Below the pieces are notes generated by a model that was not told where the DNA came from, did no database searches, and saw only the letters and a list, made by a program, of their open reading frames with translations. 64,000 nt of DNA, from contig JADZDM010000005.1 of assembly GCA_020851035.1 (NCBI GenBank), positions 62,001 to 126,000 of the forward strand, in the 5' to 3' direction. The stretch comes from Gemmatimonadaceae bacterium (lineage in GTDB: Bacteria; Gemmatimonadota; Gemmatimonadetes; Gemmatimonadales; Gemmatimonadaceae). Positions within the stretch are counted from its first letter, which is position 1, and every line of letters starts with the position of its first letter. A program made the position numbers and the translations under genes. Positions 26,269 to 34,855 of the stretch are shown here, one piece after another.

Positions 26269-28527
26269 TCAGAACGCCGTCGTCACCCGTACCAGCACCG
26301 CCCGCCCGGGCAGGCTGTAGCCGCGCTTCTCGTAGTAGTTCTCGTCGGTCACGTTCGAGAGCTGCAGGTCGGCACGGATCCGGGTCGTCAGCCGCAGGCC
26401 GGCCGTCAGGTCCAGCACCGCGAACGGCGGGTACTCGATGTCCGACACGTCCGAAAAGTCGCTGAAGTCGTCGTCCAGACGCCGGCCGACATACCGGCCC
26501 AATGCTCCGAGCCGAAGGCGCGACCGGCTGTCCCACTCCACACCGACATTCCAGTTCGCTGCCGCCACGTTCTTGATCCGCGACGTGGTGAGCGGCGCAC
26601 CGATCACCACCCCGCTGAAGATCGACGCGGGGGAGAAGTTCGTCGCCCCGGCGAACGGCGCCGCATCCACCGTCACCGTCGGCGTCGCCTGCGACGCCTC
26701 GAGGATCCGGGTCATGCTTGCAAAGGTGTTGAGTGACCAGCGCCGCTGCAGCGCCACGCCCACGTCGAAGCGCGCCGAGGCCTCGAACCCGCGGATCCGC
26801 GCCTCGCCGGCATTCACCGACGTCGTCACCCGCGACACCTGGTCACCGCTCGCCAGCACCGGGCGCGAACCCGCCGCGAAGGAAGCGCGTGCCTGCGCGA
26901 TGCGATCCGCCACGTCGGTGTGGAAGTACGTCGCATCGAACGCCAGCGCCCCATGCATCCGCGTGACCCCCAGCCCGAGGTCCGCCGTCACCGAGTGCTC
27001 AGCACGCAACGTCGGGTTGCCGAAGGTGATCGCCGCCACGCCCGACGTCACCGACTGCGTCAGCCCCGCGCGCCCGAAGGCATCCGGCGCCAGGAAGGCG
27101 CGCCCTACGCTCCCGTGCGCCCGCACGCCCCCGCCGAGCGTGTACGCCAGCCCGGCGCTCGGGTTGAAGACCGTGAAGTCGTCGTCACCTGCCACCACGT
27201 CGGACCGGAGCGGGGTACTGAGCAGCTTCAGCGTCACGCGGTCTGCGCGGGCCCCCATCGTCGCCACCAGCCGGCCGGCGAGCGCTGTCAGCCGCGCCTC
27301 GCCAAACAAAGCCAGCGAGCGGTTCTCGCTGTTCGGGCTGAACGTCCCCACCTCGGAGGTCGGCGCCGACCAGCGCTGCGAGGTCGCCCGCTGCGCCGTG
27401 CCGTCCACGCCGAACACCACCTGCTGGCCGCCCACCTGCAGCACGTCCTGCACCTGGAAGCCGCTCGTCCGCACGACCGACGCGAAGTTCACGAAGCGCG
27501 CGCTGTCGGGCCGGTTCAGGTAGTCGCTCGTCTCGTCGGTGGTGAAGAGGCGCGCCAGCAGCGCATGCCCGCGCACGGCACCACCCAGGTCCACCGCCCC
27601 GCCCGTCCGGCGGAGGTTCTTGCGACTGTTGCCGGGAAACGGCGTCGCCGCCGAGTAGAGATCGCCGGGCGAGGGCAGGTCCTGCGCGTCGAACGCATCG
27701 CCGCGCACATCCAGCCGCAGGTGGCGGCCGATGCTCCCACCCACGCGCATCGTTCCGCTGGTGGTGGCCATCGTCGTGAACACCCGCGTGACGCCGTCAC
27801 CGAGGGTGTCGGGTACCCACCGGCTTGGCGTCGTCGCCCCGGGGTAACTCTTCAGCGCCGTGTCGCTGCCGAACACGCCACGCAGCGCGTTGCCGCCCCC
27901 GATGCCGTAGTCGTTGCGCTGGTCGTAGCGGCGCAGGCTCACGTCGGCATCCAGCCCGCCGAACAGCGCCCCGCCACCCTGCACGCGGAACTCGCTGGCG
28001 CCGAAGCTCCCGCCGCCCACCGACACCAGCGCCGAGCGCGCCCCGGTGCGCTTCCGCGTCACCACGTTCACCACGCCCCCCATCGCCGCCGAACCATACA
28101 GGGCCGACGCTGGTCCCTTCAGCACCTCCACACGCTCGACGTCCTGCACGTCGAGCAGTGAGAGATTGGTGATCCCGCTCGGCCGGCCGTCCAGCAGGAT
28201 CAGCACCCGCTGCTGCAGCGAGCCGACCTGCGGACGGAAACCGCGAATGCCAACGCCGCCAAGCAGGCCGGGATACTGGACCACGTCGAGTGTGGCCCGC
28301 TTCTTCAGAAGGTCCACCATGTCGAGCGCGGCAGTGCCGTCGAGCTGCGCGCGCGAGATGACCTCGACGCGGCGCGGCAGGGAGTCGGCGGGCGCCGCAT
28401 AGCGCGACGCGGTGGTGGTGACCGTGGGCAGGCGCGGCACACGCACGGAGTCGCGCCCCGGCTGCTGGGCGCCGAGGGCGGTGGCGCCGATCGTCACGAG
28501 CACGAGGGCGCGGAATGATGTGGACAT
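26269..28527 (-). CDS. btuB: TonB-dependent receptor, predicted cobalamin (BtuB-like) importer
   Basis: The 752-residue receptor has a signal peptide (LVLVTIGATALGAQQ), a plug domain (about 40-150: ISRAQLDGTAALDMVDLLKK, GIRGFRPQVGSLQQRVLILLDG, VERVEVLKGPASALYGSAAMGGVVNVVT in parts) and a 22-strand-type barrel ending in Phe (VRVTTAF). The plug resembles BtuB and CirA. The assignment to cobalamin rests on context: a cobalamin riboswitch and a terminator lie in its leader on the same strand. No btuCDF or cobalamin synthesis genes are in the window. The start at 28527 gives a complete signal peptide. Confidence 0.88.
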   Translation of the reverse strand: MSTSFRALVLVTIGATALGAQQPGRDSVRVPRLPTVTTTASRYAAPADSLPRRVEVISRAQLDGTAALDMVDLLKKRATLDVVQYPGLLGGVGIRGFRPQVGSLQQRVLILLDGRPSGITNLSLLDVQDVERVEVLKGPASALYGSAAMGGVVNVVTRKRTGARSALVSVGGGSFGASEFRVQGGGALFGGLDADVSLRRYDQRNDYGIGGGNALRGVFGSDTALKSYPGATTPSRWVPDTLGDGVTRVFTTMATTSGTMRVGGSIGRHLRLDVRGDAFDAQDLPSPGDLYSAATPFPGNSRKNLRRTGGAVDLGGAVRGHALLARLFTTDETSDYLNRPDSARFVNFASVVRTSGFQVQDVLQVGGQQVVFGVDGTAQRATSQRWSAPTSEVGTFSPNSENRSLALFGEARLTALAGRLVATMGARADRVTLKLLSTPLRSDVVAGDDDFTVFNPSAGLAYTLGGGVRAHGSVGRAFLAPDAFGRAGLTQSVTSGVAAITFGNPTLRAEHSVTADLGLGVTRMHGALAFDATYFHTDVADRIAQARASFAAGSRPVLASGDQVSRVTTSVNAGEARIRGFEASARFDVGVALQRRWSLNTFASMTRILEASQATPTVTVDAAPFAGATNFSPASIFSGVVIGAPLTTSRIKNVAAANWNVGVEWDSRSRLRLGALGRYVGRRLDDDFSDFSDVSDIEYPPFAVLDLTAGLRLTTRIRADLQLSNVTDENYYEKRGYSLPGRAVLVRVTTAF

Positions 28528-28634
28528 CAGTCTCTCGACGCACGGCGTCCCTCGCAGCCGCGCGCTACCGGAATGCCCGCGGACAGCGCCACACGCTCAC
28601 GACCCGAGGTTCCCGCACCGGCCGCGAGCGCCGG

Positions 28635-28675
28635 AAACGAAAACCCCGTCCGTCCACGTGGTGGACTGAACGGGG
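28635..28675 (-). terminator. Intrinsic terminator, expression platform of the cobalamin riboswitch
   Basis: On the minus strand, CCCCGT...GTCCAC-cac-GTGGAC..ACGGGG (28675-28644) is followed by TTTTCGTTT. It lies between the aptamer and btuB, where it can stop transcription when the ligand is bound. Confidence 0.8.
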
Positions 28676-28760
28676 GGCAGCCGGAGACGACGGCATGCAC
28701 CTGCAGCACGCCTCGCAACCGATCACCCCGCCCCCTTCCCTCGAAGGGCCTGCTGCGGGC

Positions 28761-28923
28761 GTGATCAGGGCCGGTCTCCTGGCTCGGAACCACCGAGCTG
28801 CCTTCCCGCAGCGCTACTCGCTGCAGTGGCTTTGCACTCGATGTCTGCCGACTCGCGTCAGCCGTTCCTTACAGTGGCGGGGCCGCGCCGGTATTGCACC
28901 GGACTTCCGGATGGCCAGATCAC
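28761..28923 (-). promoter_or_regulatory. Cobalamin riboswitch aptamer
   Basis: Read on the minus strand, the conserved cobalamin-riboswitch blocks appear in order: CCGGTGCAATACCGG, GCCACTGTAAGG, a variable arm, GCGGGAAGGC and GAGCCAGGAGACC. The closing P1 helix is GTGATCtGGCC at the 5' side with GGCCctGATCAC at the 3' side. It lies 234 nt upstream of btuB and controls it by transcription termination, given the terminator at 28635-28675. The remaining gap up to 29211 holds the riboswitch promoter and no other feature I can identify. Confidence 0.95.
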
Positions 28924-28940
28924 GACAGAATTGTCCCTCA

Positions 28941-28969
28941 ACAGTACCGCCACCCTGCAGATCCGGCAA
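28941..28969 (-). promoter_or_regulatory. Candidate promoter of the btuB riboswitch
   Basis: TTGCCG (28969-28964), a 17-nt spacer and TACTGT (28946-28941) fit a sigma-70-type promoter. The predicted start near 28934 is 11 nt before the aptamer. Confidence 0.5.
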
Positions 28970-29211
28970 GCAATGGGTGCAACCTGCACGCGGCACAGGC
29001 TGCATGATGAAGCGGCACCGGCTCCCGCAACGTCACCGGCACCAGGCGCGTACCGCGCACGGAGATGCTGCACACGCCACTCACTCTGTCGTGCGCAGCA
29101 CCACCCCGCCCGTCCCGCCTGACGCGGTGGCGCCTGCGCTGCCGTGCGTGCACTGTTCGACTCCCGCGCCACGACGCCTTCCACCCGCACACTACTCCAA
29201 GGGGCCACCGC

Positions 29212-31635
29212 ATGCGACGGACTCTGCTTTCGATCGCGGCGCTGTTGCCGATGCTGCTGCCGGCGCAGGACGGATACCGTCAGCCCCCCGAGCCGATCCG
29301 CAGCATCCTCGACGCCACGCCGACGCCGCGCGTGGCCGTCAGCCCGGACAACCGGCAGTTGCTGCTGCTCGAGCGCCCGACCTTGCCGGGCATCGCCGAG
29401 GTGGCTGCGCCGTACATCCCGATGGCAGGACAACGGCTGAACCCGAACACGAACTTTCCCACCCGCGCCATCAGCAGCACGGGACTCAGCCTCCTCGCGA
29501 TCAGTGGGGGAGAACCGCGTCGCATCACCCTGCCGGCTGGCGTAAGGGTCGGCAACGTGCGCTGGTCACCTGACGGCGCCCGCGCGGCCTTCCCTTTGAT
29601 CCGCGATGACGGCGCCGGCATGGGTGTCCTCGACCTGGCCACCGGCTCGGTCACCACGATCGGCACGGTGAAGGTCAACGGCGCATTCGGTGACCCGTGC
29701 ACCTGGCTGCCCTCCAGTGACGCGCTGCTGTGCAAGACGATCCCCGCCTCGCGCGGCGCCGCACCGGTGGCTGCCGCCGTGCCCACCGGCCCGGTGGCGC
29801 AGGAATCGTTCGGCACGAAGTCGCCGGAACGCACCTACCAGGACCTGCTCGCCGATGCGCACGACGAGGCGCGCTTCACCCACTACGGCACCAGCCAGCT
29901 CGCGCGCGTGTCGCTGGCCGGTGCCGTGACGCCGCTCGGTGCCCCGGCGGTGTACACCACCGCCACCCCGTCTCCCGACGGCCGCTACATCCTGACCGCG
30001 GCGATCCATACGCCCTACAGCTACGTGGTGCCGATGGGCCGCTTCCCGCTGCGCACGGAGGTCTGGAACGCGGACGGCACGACGCTGAAGCCGGTGCATG
30101 ACCGCGCGCTGGCCGTCGAGCAATCCACCGCCTTCGACGCCGTGGATGGCGGTCCGCGCAACATCACCTGGCGGGCCGACGCGCCGGCGACCCTGGTGTG
30201 GGTGGAGGCGCTGGACGGCGGTGACCCCGCCCGCGCGATGGCGCAGCGCGAACGCCTCGTGTCGCTCGCGGCACCGTTCACCGGCCCGCTGGTGCAGCAC
30301 CTCGCCGTGGGCAGCCGCGTGCGGGGCGTGACCTGGGTGCGCAGCGATGTCGCGCTGGTCACCGAGTACTGGTGGAAGACGCGCATGACGAAGACCTGGC
30401 TCTTCAACCCGGCCACCCCTGGCGCCGCGCCACGACTGCTGTTCGACCGGTCCGCCGAGGATGCCTACAGCGATCCTGGCCAGCCCGTGATGACCATGAC
30501 GCCGCAGGGCACGATGGTGGCGAAGGTCTCCGCCGACCGCAGCGCATTCTTCATGACCGGCGAGGGTGAGAGCCCGGCCGGCGCACAGCCGTTCGTGGAT
30601 CGCGTGGACATCGCCACCGCCCGCACCACGCGTCTCTGGCGTTCCGCAGGGTCGCAATACGAGGAGCCGATCGCGATCCTCGATGATCGGGCCTCGCAGC
30701 TCCTCACCCGGCGCCAGTCCACCACTGAGCCGCCGAACTACTGGATGCGCGACCTGGTGCGCCGCATCGCCCCGCGCCAGCTCACCCGCTTCGCCGATCC
30801 GGCCCCGCAGTTCGCCGGCATCACGTCGAGGCTGATCACCTACACGCGTAACGATGGCGTGCAGCTCTCAGCCACGCTCTACCTGCCCGCAGGCTATGAC
30901 GCCGCGCGCGACGGCCGCCTGCCCTTCTTCTTCTGGGCCTATCCGCAGGAGTTCAAGAGTGCGAAGGCGGCGGCCCAGGTGCGCGGATCACCGTACCTGT
31001 TCGTCCGCCCGACCGGTGCCAGCCACCTGTTCATGCTGACGCAGGGCTACGGCGTGCTCGACGGCCCGACCATGCCGATCGTGGGCGAGGGCGACAAGGA
31101 GCCCAACGACACCTACGTCGAGCAGCTCACCGCGAGCGCGAAGGCGGCCGTGGACAAGGTGGTGGACCTCGGCGTCGCGGATCGCGACCGCATCGGCGTG
31201 GGTGGCCACAGCTACGGTGCGTTCATGACCGCCAACCTGCTGGCCCACAGCAACATCTTCCGCGCCGGCATTGCCCGCAGCGGCGCCTACAACCGCACGC
31301 TGACGCCCTTCGGGTTCCAGCAGGAGGAGCGCCCGTACTGGGAAGCCAGCGGCATCTACAACCGCATGAGCCCCTTCACCTACGCCGACAGCATCAAGAC
31401 CCCGATCCTGCTGATCCACGGCATGAACGACGACAACAGCGGCACCTTCCCGATCCAGTCCGAGCGGATGTACGCCGCCCTCAAGGGCAATGGCGCGATC
31501 GTGCGCTACGTCCAGCTTCCGGGCGAGGCACATGGCTACCTCGGCCGCGAGAGCGTGGGGCACACGCTGGCGGAGATGGTCTCGTGGCTCGATCAGTTCG
31601 TGAAGCCGGTCAAGCCACGGACCAAGGCGGACTAG
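29212..31635 (+). CDS. Secreted S9-family peptidase (prolyl oligopeptidase/glutamyl endopeptidase-like)
   Basis: The 807-residue protein has a signal peptide (RRTLLSIAALLPMLLPAQ), a beta-propeller region (about 60-560) and a C-terminal alpha/beta hydrolase. The catalytic Ser is Ser667 in GHSYGAFM, the Asp lies in HGMNDDNSG near 742, and the His in GEAHGYLGRES near 777. The layout and the LPFFFWAYPQEFKS region resemble glutamyl-type S9 peptidases. It should act on peptides in the periplasm or outside the cell. AAGGGG lies 7 nt before the ATG at 29212, which is preferred to the upstream in-frame start. A second S9 gene follows on the same strand. Confidence 0.92.
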   Translation: MRRTLLSIAALLPMLLPAQDGYRQPPEPIRSILDATPTPRVAVSPDNRQLLLLERPTLPGIAEVAAPYIPMAGQRLNPNTNFPTRAISSTGLSLLAISGGEPRRITLPAGVRVGNVRWSPDGARAAFPLIRDDGAGMGVLDLATGSVTTIGTVKVNGAFGDPCTWLPSSDALLCKTIPASRGAAPVAAAVPTGPVAQESFGTKSPERTYQDLLADAHDEARFTHYGTSQLARVSLAGAVTPLGAPAVYTTATPSPDGRYILTAAIHTPYSYVVPMGRFPLRTEVWNADGTTLKPVHDRALAVEQSTAFDAVDGGPRNITWRADAPATLVWVEALDGGDPARAMAQRERLVSLAAPFTGPLVQHLAVGSRVRGVTWVRSDVALVTEYWWKTRMTKTWLFNPATPGAAPRLLFDRSAEDAYSDPGQPVMTMTPQGTMVAKVSADRSAFFMTGEGESPAGAQPFVDRVDIATARTTRLWRSAGSQYEEPIAILDDRASQLLTRRQSTTEPPNYWMRDLVRRIAPRQLTRFADPAPQFAGITSRLITYTRNDGVQLSATLYLPAGYDAARDGRLPFFFWAYPQEFKSAKAAAQVRGSPYLFVRPTGASHLFMLTQGYGVLDGPTMPIVGEGDKEPNDTYVEQLTASAKAAVDKVVDLGVADRDRIGVGGHSYGAFMTANLLAHSNIFRAGIARSGAYNRTLTPFGFQQEERPYWEASGIYNRMSPFTYADSIKTPILLIHGMNDDNSGTFPIQSERMYAALKGNGAIVRYVQLPGEAHGYLGRESVGHTLAEMVSWLDQFVKPVKPRTKAD

Positions 31636-31670
31636 CAGGGCCAGGCGCAACCCGGGGCATCGCTGACAAG

Positions 31671-32022
31671 GTTCACGCGGAAGACGTGGAGAACGCGGAA
31701 AAATCCGGCGCGAGATACGACCGTCCGAGGCGCTGGTGGATTGGAAATGAAGTCGGGATGGCATGACGGGCGTCGTGGCGCCCAGCCGCCAACGCGGAAA
31801 CCGCAGCAACACCAGCGGTACTGCGAGGATTTCCAACGTCCGCGGGCGGGATGTCACGGCGAACGACGGCATCCCGAACTTCGTTTCCGGTCCACCTGGG
31901 GCATGGAATGCTGTAGGAACTGCGATTGCGACGCGCAGTTCCTGCAGCTTTCTTCGTTTCGAGTGCGTGGATACCGAGTCGGCCGCAGGACTTTTCCGCG
32001 TCTTCCGCGTTTTCCGCGTGAC
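31671..32022 (+). repeat. Composite nested inverted repeat D
   Basis: The gap 31636-32043 contains three nested parts. Outer arms of TTCACGCGGA type are 31671-31706 and 31988-32022. A middle hairpin pairs 31735-31760 with 31870-31896. An inner hairpin pairs GCTGTAGGAACTGCG (31910-31924) with CGCAGTTCCTGCAGC (31934-31948). The differences in the middle (three) and inner (one) stems all keep G-U pairing when read as plus-strand RNA. It lies between two S9 peptidase genes on the plus strand. Confidence 0.88.
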
Positions 32023-32043
32023 CCTTTCTCACGGACTTGGCCC

Positions 32044-34107
32044 ATGCACAGGAAGCTGCTCGGGATGACACTGCTGGTGCCGGCACTGCTGCAGGCGCAG
32101 CCGACGGTCAGGCAGATCGATGGCGCCCCGTTCGCCGCCACGATGGCGTCCGCGCGCGCCGCTGACGCGGTGGCGTTCGTGCTCAATGCGCGGGGCGTGC
32201 GGAACATCTGGGTCACCGACTCCACCCGCGCCGAGGCACGGATGGTGACGGCGTTCACGCAGGACGACGGGCAGGACATCACGTCGCTGGCGTTCACGGC
32301 CGACGGGCGCACGCTCTACTTCGTGCGTGGTGGCGGGCCCAATCGCGCCGGTGACATCCCCAATCCCACCAGCGATCCCGCCGGCGCGGAACAGGCCATC
32401 TGGCGGGTGACGCTCGATGGGTCGCCCGCCGTGCGCGTGACCGAGGGAGCGGCGCCGACACCGGCCCCCCGCGGCCGCGAGTTCGCCTTCACCCGCCGCG
32501 GCGCCATCTGGATGGCCTCCGTCGGCAGTGATTCGACCCGCATCGCCCCGCTCTTCCGCATGCGCGGCAGCGGCGGATCCCTGCGCTGGTCTCCCGACGG
32601 CTCCCAGCTCGCGTTCGTGTCCAACCGCGGCACGCACAGCTTCGTGGGTGTGTACGGCCCCGCGCGTAAGGTGCTGACGTGGATGGCGCCCAGCACCGAC
32701 GCGGACAACGCGCCAGCGTGGTCGCCGGACGGTAGGAAGCTGGCCTTCCTGCGCCAGCCGTACGAGGGTCAGGAACTCGGCTTCCGCGCCACGCGCACCG
32801 CACAGCCGTGGAGCATCATGGTCGCCGATGTCGCCACCGGATCCGCGCGCACGCTGTTCACCGCCGACACCGGCACCGGCAGTGCGTACTGGGCCATCGT
32901 CGCCGACAACCAGCTCACCTGGACCCGCGATGACCGCATCGTCTTCCCGTGGGAGAAGACCGGCTGGGTGCACCTGTGGAGCATTGCCGCAGGCGGCGGA
33001 GCACCGGTGGAGCTCACGCCCGGCAACGGTGAGGTGGAGTTCGTGGCCACCAGCCAGGACGGCCGGCGCCTCGTCTACAATGCGAACATCGGTGACATCG
33101 ATCGCCGGCACGTCTTCACGGTGGCAGCCGATGGCAGCACGCCGCCGCAGCCGGTGGTGACCGGGCCGCACATCGCGTGGAATGCCGTGCAATCCAGCCG
33201 CGGGACGCTGCACGCGCTGGTGAGCACTGCGCAGCTGCCGGCGCATGCGGCACGTGCCACGGCCACCGCGTGGCAGCCGCTGGCACCGCAGACGATGCCG
33301 GCTGACTTCCCTGGTGCATCGCTGGTGACGCCCGTGGCCGTGACGTTCACGGCGGCCGATGGCATCACGTCGTACGGCCAGGTCTTCATGCCACCCAACG
33401 CGAAGCGGGGCGAGAAGCACCCGGCGGTGATCTTCATGCACGGCGGCTCGCGCCGGCAGATGCTGCTCGGGTGGAACTACGGGTCGTACTACCACCATGC
33501 CTATGCATTGAACCAGGCGATGGCACTGCGCGGGTACATCGTGGTGTCGCTCAACTACCGCAGCGGCATCGGCTACGGCATGGCGTTCCGCGAGGCGCTG
33601 GCACAGGGCGCCACCGGCGGCGCGGAGTACGGCGACGTGGTGGCGGCGGCGCGCTGGCTCGGTGACCGGGCCGACGTCGATCGCAGCCGCATCGGGCTGT
33701 GGGGCGGCTCGTACGGCGGCTACCTCACCGCCATGGGCCTCACGCGCAACCCCGAACTGTTCAAGGCCGGCGTGGACATCCACGGGGTGCACGACTGGAA
33801 CGTCGGCATCCGCACCTTCGTGCCGGACTACGACGTGTACGAGGATCCGGCGCGCACGAGGCTGGCGTTCACGAGCTCACCGTTGGCCCAGGTGAAGAAC
33901 TGGCGTGCACCGGTGCTGCTGGTGCACGGCGACGACGACCGCAACGTGCGCTTCATCGAGACGCTGACCCTGATCCGGCACCTGCGGGAGCAGGGCGTGC
34001 CGGTGGAACAGCTCGTCCTCCCCGACGAGGTCCACGGCTTCCTGCGTCACGAGTCCTGGATCCGGGCATACGAACATGCACTGGACTTCTTCCGTCGGCG
34101 GCTGTGA
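32044..34107 (+). CDS. Secreted S9-family peptidase (DPP-IV/acylaminoacyl-peptidase-like)
   Basis: This 687-residue protein has a signal peptide (HRKLLGMTLLVPALLQAQ), a WD40/TolB-like beta-propeller (about 30-400, with repeated SLRWSPDGSQLAFVS and APAWSPDGRKLAFLR blades) and a hydrolase domain. The catalytic Ser is Ser556 in WGGSYGGY, the Asp in HGDDDRNVRF near 626, and the His in DEVHGFLRHES near 660. It probably removes di- or oligopeptides in the periplasm. It is not closely similar to the previous S9 gene, so this is not a recent duplication. The start at 32044 was chosen because upstream codons run through repeat D. Confidence 0.92.
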   Translation: MHRKLLGMTLLVPALLQAQPTVRQIDGAPFAATMASARAADAVAFVLNARGVRNIWVTDSTRAEARMVTAFTQDDGQDITSLAFTADGRTLYFVRGGGPNRAGDIPNPTSDPAGAEQAIWRVTLDGSPAVRVTEGAAPTPAPRGREFAFTRRGAIWMASVGSDSTRIAPLFRMRGSGGSLRWSPDGSQLAFVSNRGTHSFVGVYGPARKVLTWMAPSTDADNAPAWSPDGRKLAFLRQPYEGQELGFRATRTAQPWSIMVADVATGSARTLFTADTGTGSAYWAIVADNQLTWTRDDRIVFPWEKTGWVHLWSIAAGGGAPVELTPGNGEVEFVATSQDGRRLVYNANIGDIDRRHVFTVAADGSTPPQPVVTGPHIAWNAVQSSRGTLHALVSTAQLPAHAARATATAWQPLAPQTMPADFPGASLVTPVAVTFTAADGITSYGQVFMPPNAKRGEKHPAVIFMHGGSRRQMLLGWNYGSYYHHAYALNQAMALRGYIVVSLNYRSGIGYGMAFREALAQGATGGAEYGDVVAAARWLGDRADVDRSRIGLWGGSYGGYLTAMGLTRNPELFKAGVDIHGVHDWNVGIRTFVPDYDVYEDPARTRLAFTSSPLAQVKNWRAPVLLVHGDDDRNVRFIETLTLIRHLREQGVPVEQLVLPDEVHGFLRHESWIRAYEHALDFFRRRL

Positions 34108-34175
34108 CCGCCGCCGCTCCGCGCCCGTCACGTTCCGGGAAGCCGTCGGCGGCCCCGGCCGTTGAACGGGGGGAC

Positions 34176-34204
34176 TTGACAGCCTTCGACACTCTTGCGA
34201 CTCT
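34176..34204 (+). promoter_or_regulatory. Promoter of the aroQ attenuator
   Basis: A perfect TTGACA (34176-34181), a 17-nt spacer and GACTCT (34199-34204), with TG one base before it, form a sigma-70-type promoter. The -10 box ends 7 nt before the ATG of the leader peptide. Confidence 0.7.
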
Positions 34205-34211
34205 GCGTCCC

Positions 34212-34295
34212 ATGAGTCACACGGTCCGCGCCCTCTTTACCAGCTTTTATTACTTTGGCCGCTTCGCGGACCAAGGTGGTAAAGCGCGCGCGTAA
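34212..34295 (+). CDS. Phe/Tyr-rich leader peptide of an aroQ attenuator
   Basis: The 27-codon ORF contains LFTSFYYFGRF, with four Phe and two Tyr codons between codons 9 and 18. This composition is typical of attenuator leader peptides that sense charged tRNA-Phe or tRNA-Tyr. Three of these codons are TTT and one is TAT, which are unusual in this GC-rich genome. The ORF spans a stem, GGTCCGCG (34223-34230) with CGCGGACC (34265-34272). A competing stem is CTTTACC (34235-34241) with GGTAAAG (34278-34284). A terminator follows 23 nt after the stop, and chorismate mutase lies beyond. The start appears leaderless because the -10 box is 7 nt upstream and no ribosome site is possible. Confidence 0.8.
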   Translation: MSHTVRALFTSFYYFGRFADQGGKARA

Positions 34296-34318
34296 CACCG
34301 CACCGACTTTTCTACCGA

Positions 34319-34348
34319 GGCCCGCAGCGATGCGGGCCTTTCGCTTGT
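34319..34348 (+). terminator. Attenuator terminator before aroQ
   Basis: GGCCCGCA (34319-34326) and TGCGGGCC (34331-34338) form a perfect 8-bp stem with a GCGA loop, followed by TTTCGCTTGTCT. It lies between the leader peptide and aroQ. Confidence 0.82.
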
Positions 34349-34411
34349 CTGCGAGGCCCGATGCTGCGGACTCCTCTCCCACCCGACGCCTCACGGCACA
34401 GGAGCTCCGCC

Positions 34412-34759
34412 ATGCACAGCCACGTCAGCACCGCCGAACGCACCCCCGAACAGCAGCGCGCCGCCGAGCGGGTCGAGGCGCTGCGCGGCTCGATCGACCG
34501 CGTCGACGAGATGCTCCTGTCGCTGATCGGCGAGCGGCAGCGCCTGGCCCGCGCCGTCGGTGCCGCGAAGCGCGCCGCCGGCGTGCCGCCGGTGGATGGC
34601 TCCCGTGAAGCCGATGTGATCGACCGCATCATGGCGCATGCCAGTGACCAGGGCGTGAACGAGGTCGAGGCGCGCCTGCTCGCCGAGCAGCTGATCCGGC
34701 TCGCCCGCACCACCCAGGGGCTGCCGGTGGCCCGGCATCGCGAGGCCGCGGCGGCGTAG
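34412..34759 (+). CDS. aroQ: Chorismate mutase, AroQ class
   Basis: The 115-residue protein is a stand-alone AroQ domain that turns chorismate into prephenate, the first step toward Phe and Tyr. It shows the helical pattern LRGSIDRVDEMLLSLIGERQ near residue 24 and LARAVGAAKRAAG near 45. Likely active-site residues are Arg25, an Arg in ERQR, Lys53, and Arg65-Glu66. No dehydratase or dehydrogenase domain is fused. AGGAG lies 8 nt before the ATG at 34412, which is preferred over 34361 because that start overlaps the attenuator tail. Expression is probably set by the Phe/Tyr leader and terminator upstream. Confidence 0.92.
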   Translation: MHSHVSTAERTPEQQRAAERVEALRGSIDRVDEMLLSLIGERQRLARAVGAAKRAAGVPPVDGSREADVIDRIMAHASDQGVNEVEARLLAEQLIRLARTTQGLPVARHREAAAA

Positions 34760-34855
34760 CACGCCCGGCTGCGGTCACGGCGCCCCGCGAACTCCGGGCG
34801 CCGCGCGTAGACTGTCCGACAGTTTCGGACCGTCACCGCCCCCACCGCCGCCCGC

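Noticed and set aside
34361-34411. Earlier start for chorismate mutase
   Set aside because: It would lie just after the attenuator and lacks a ribosome site; AGGAG precedes the ATG at 34412.
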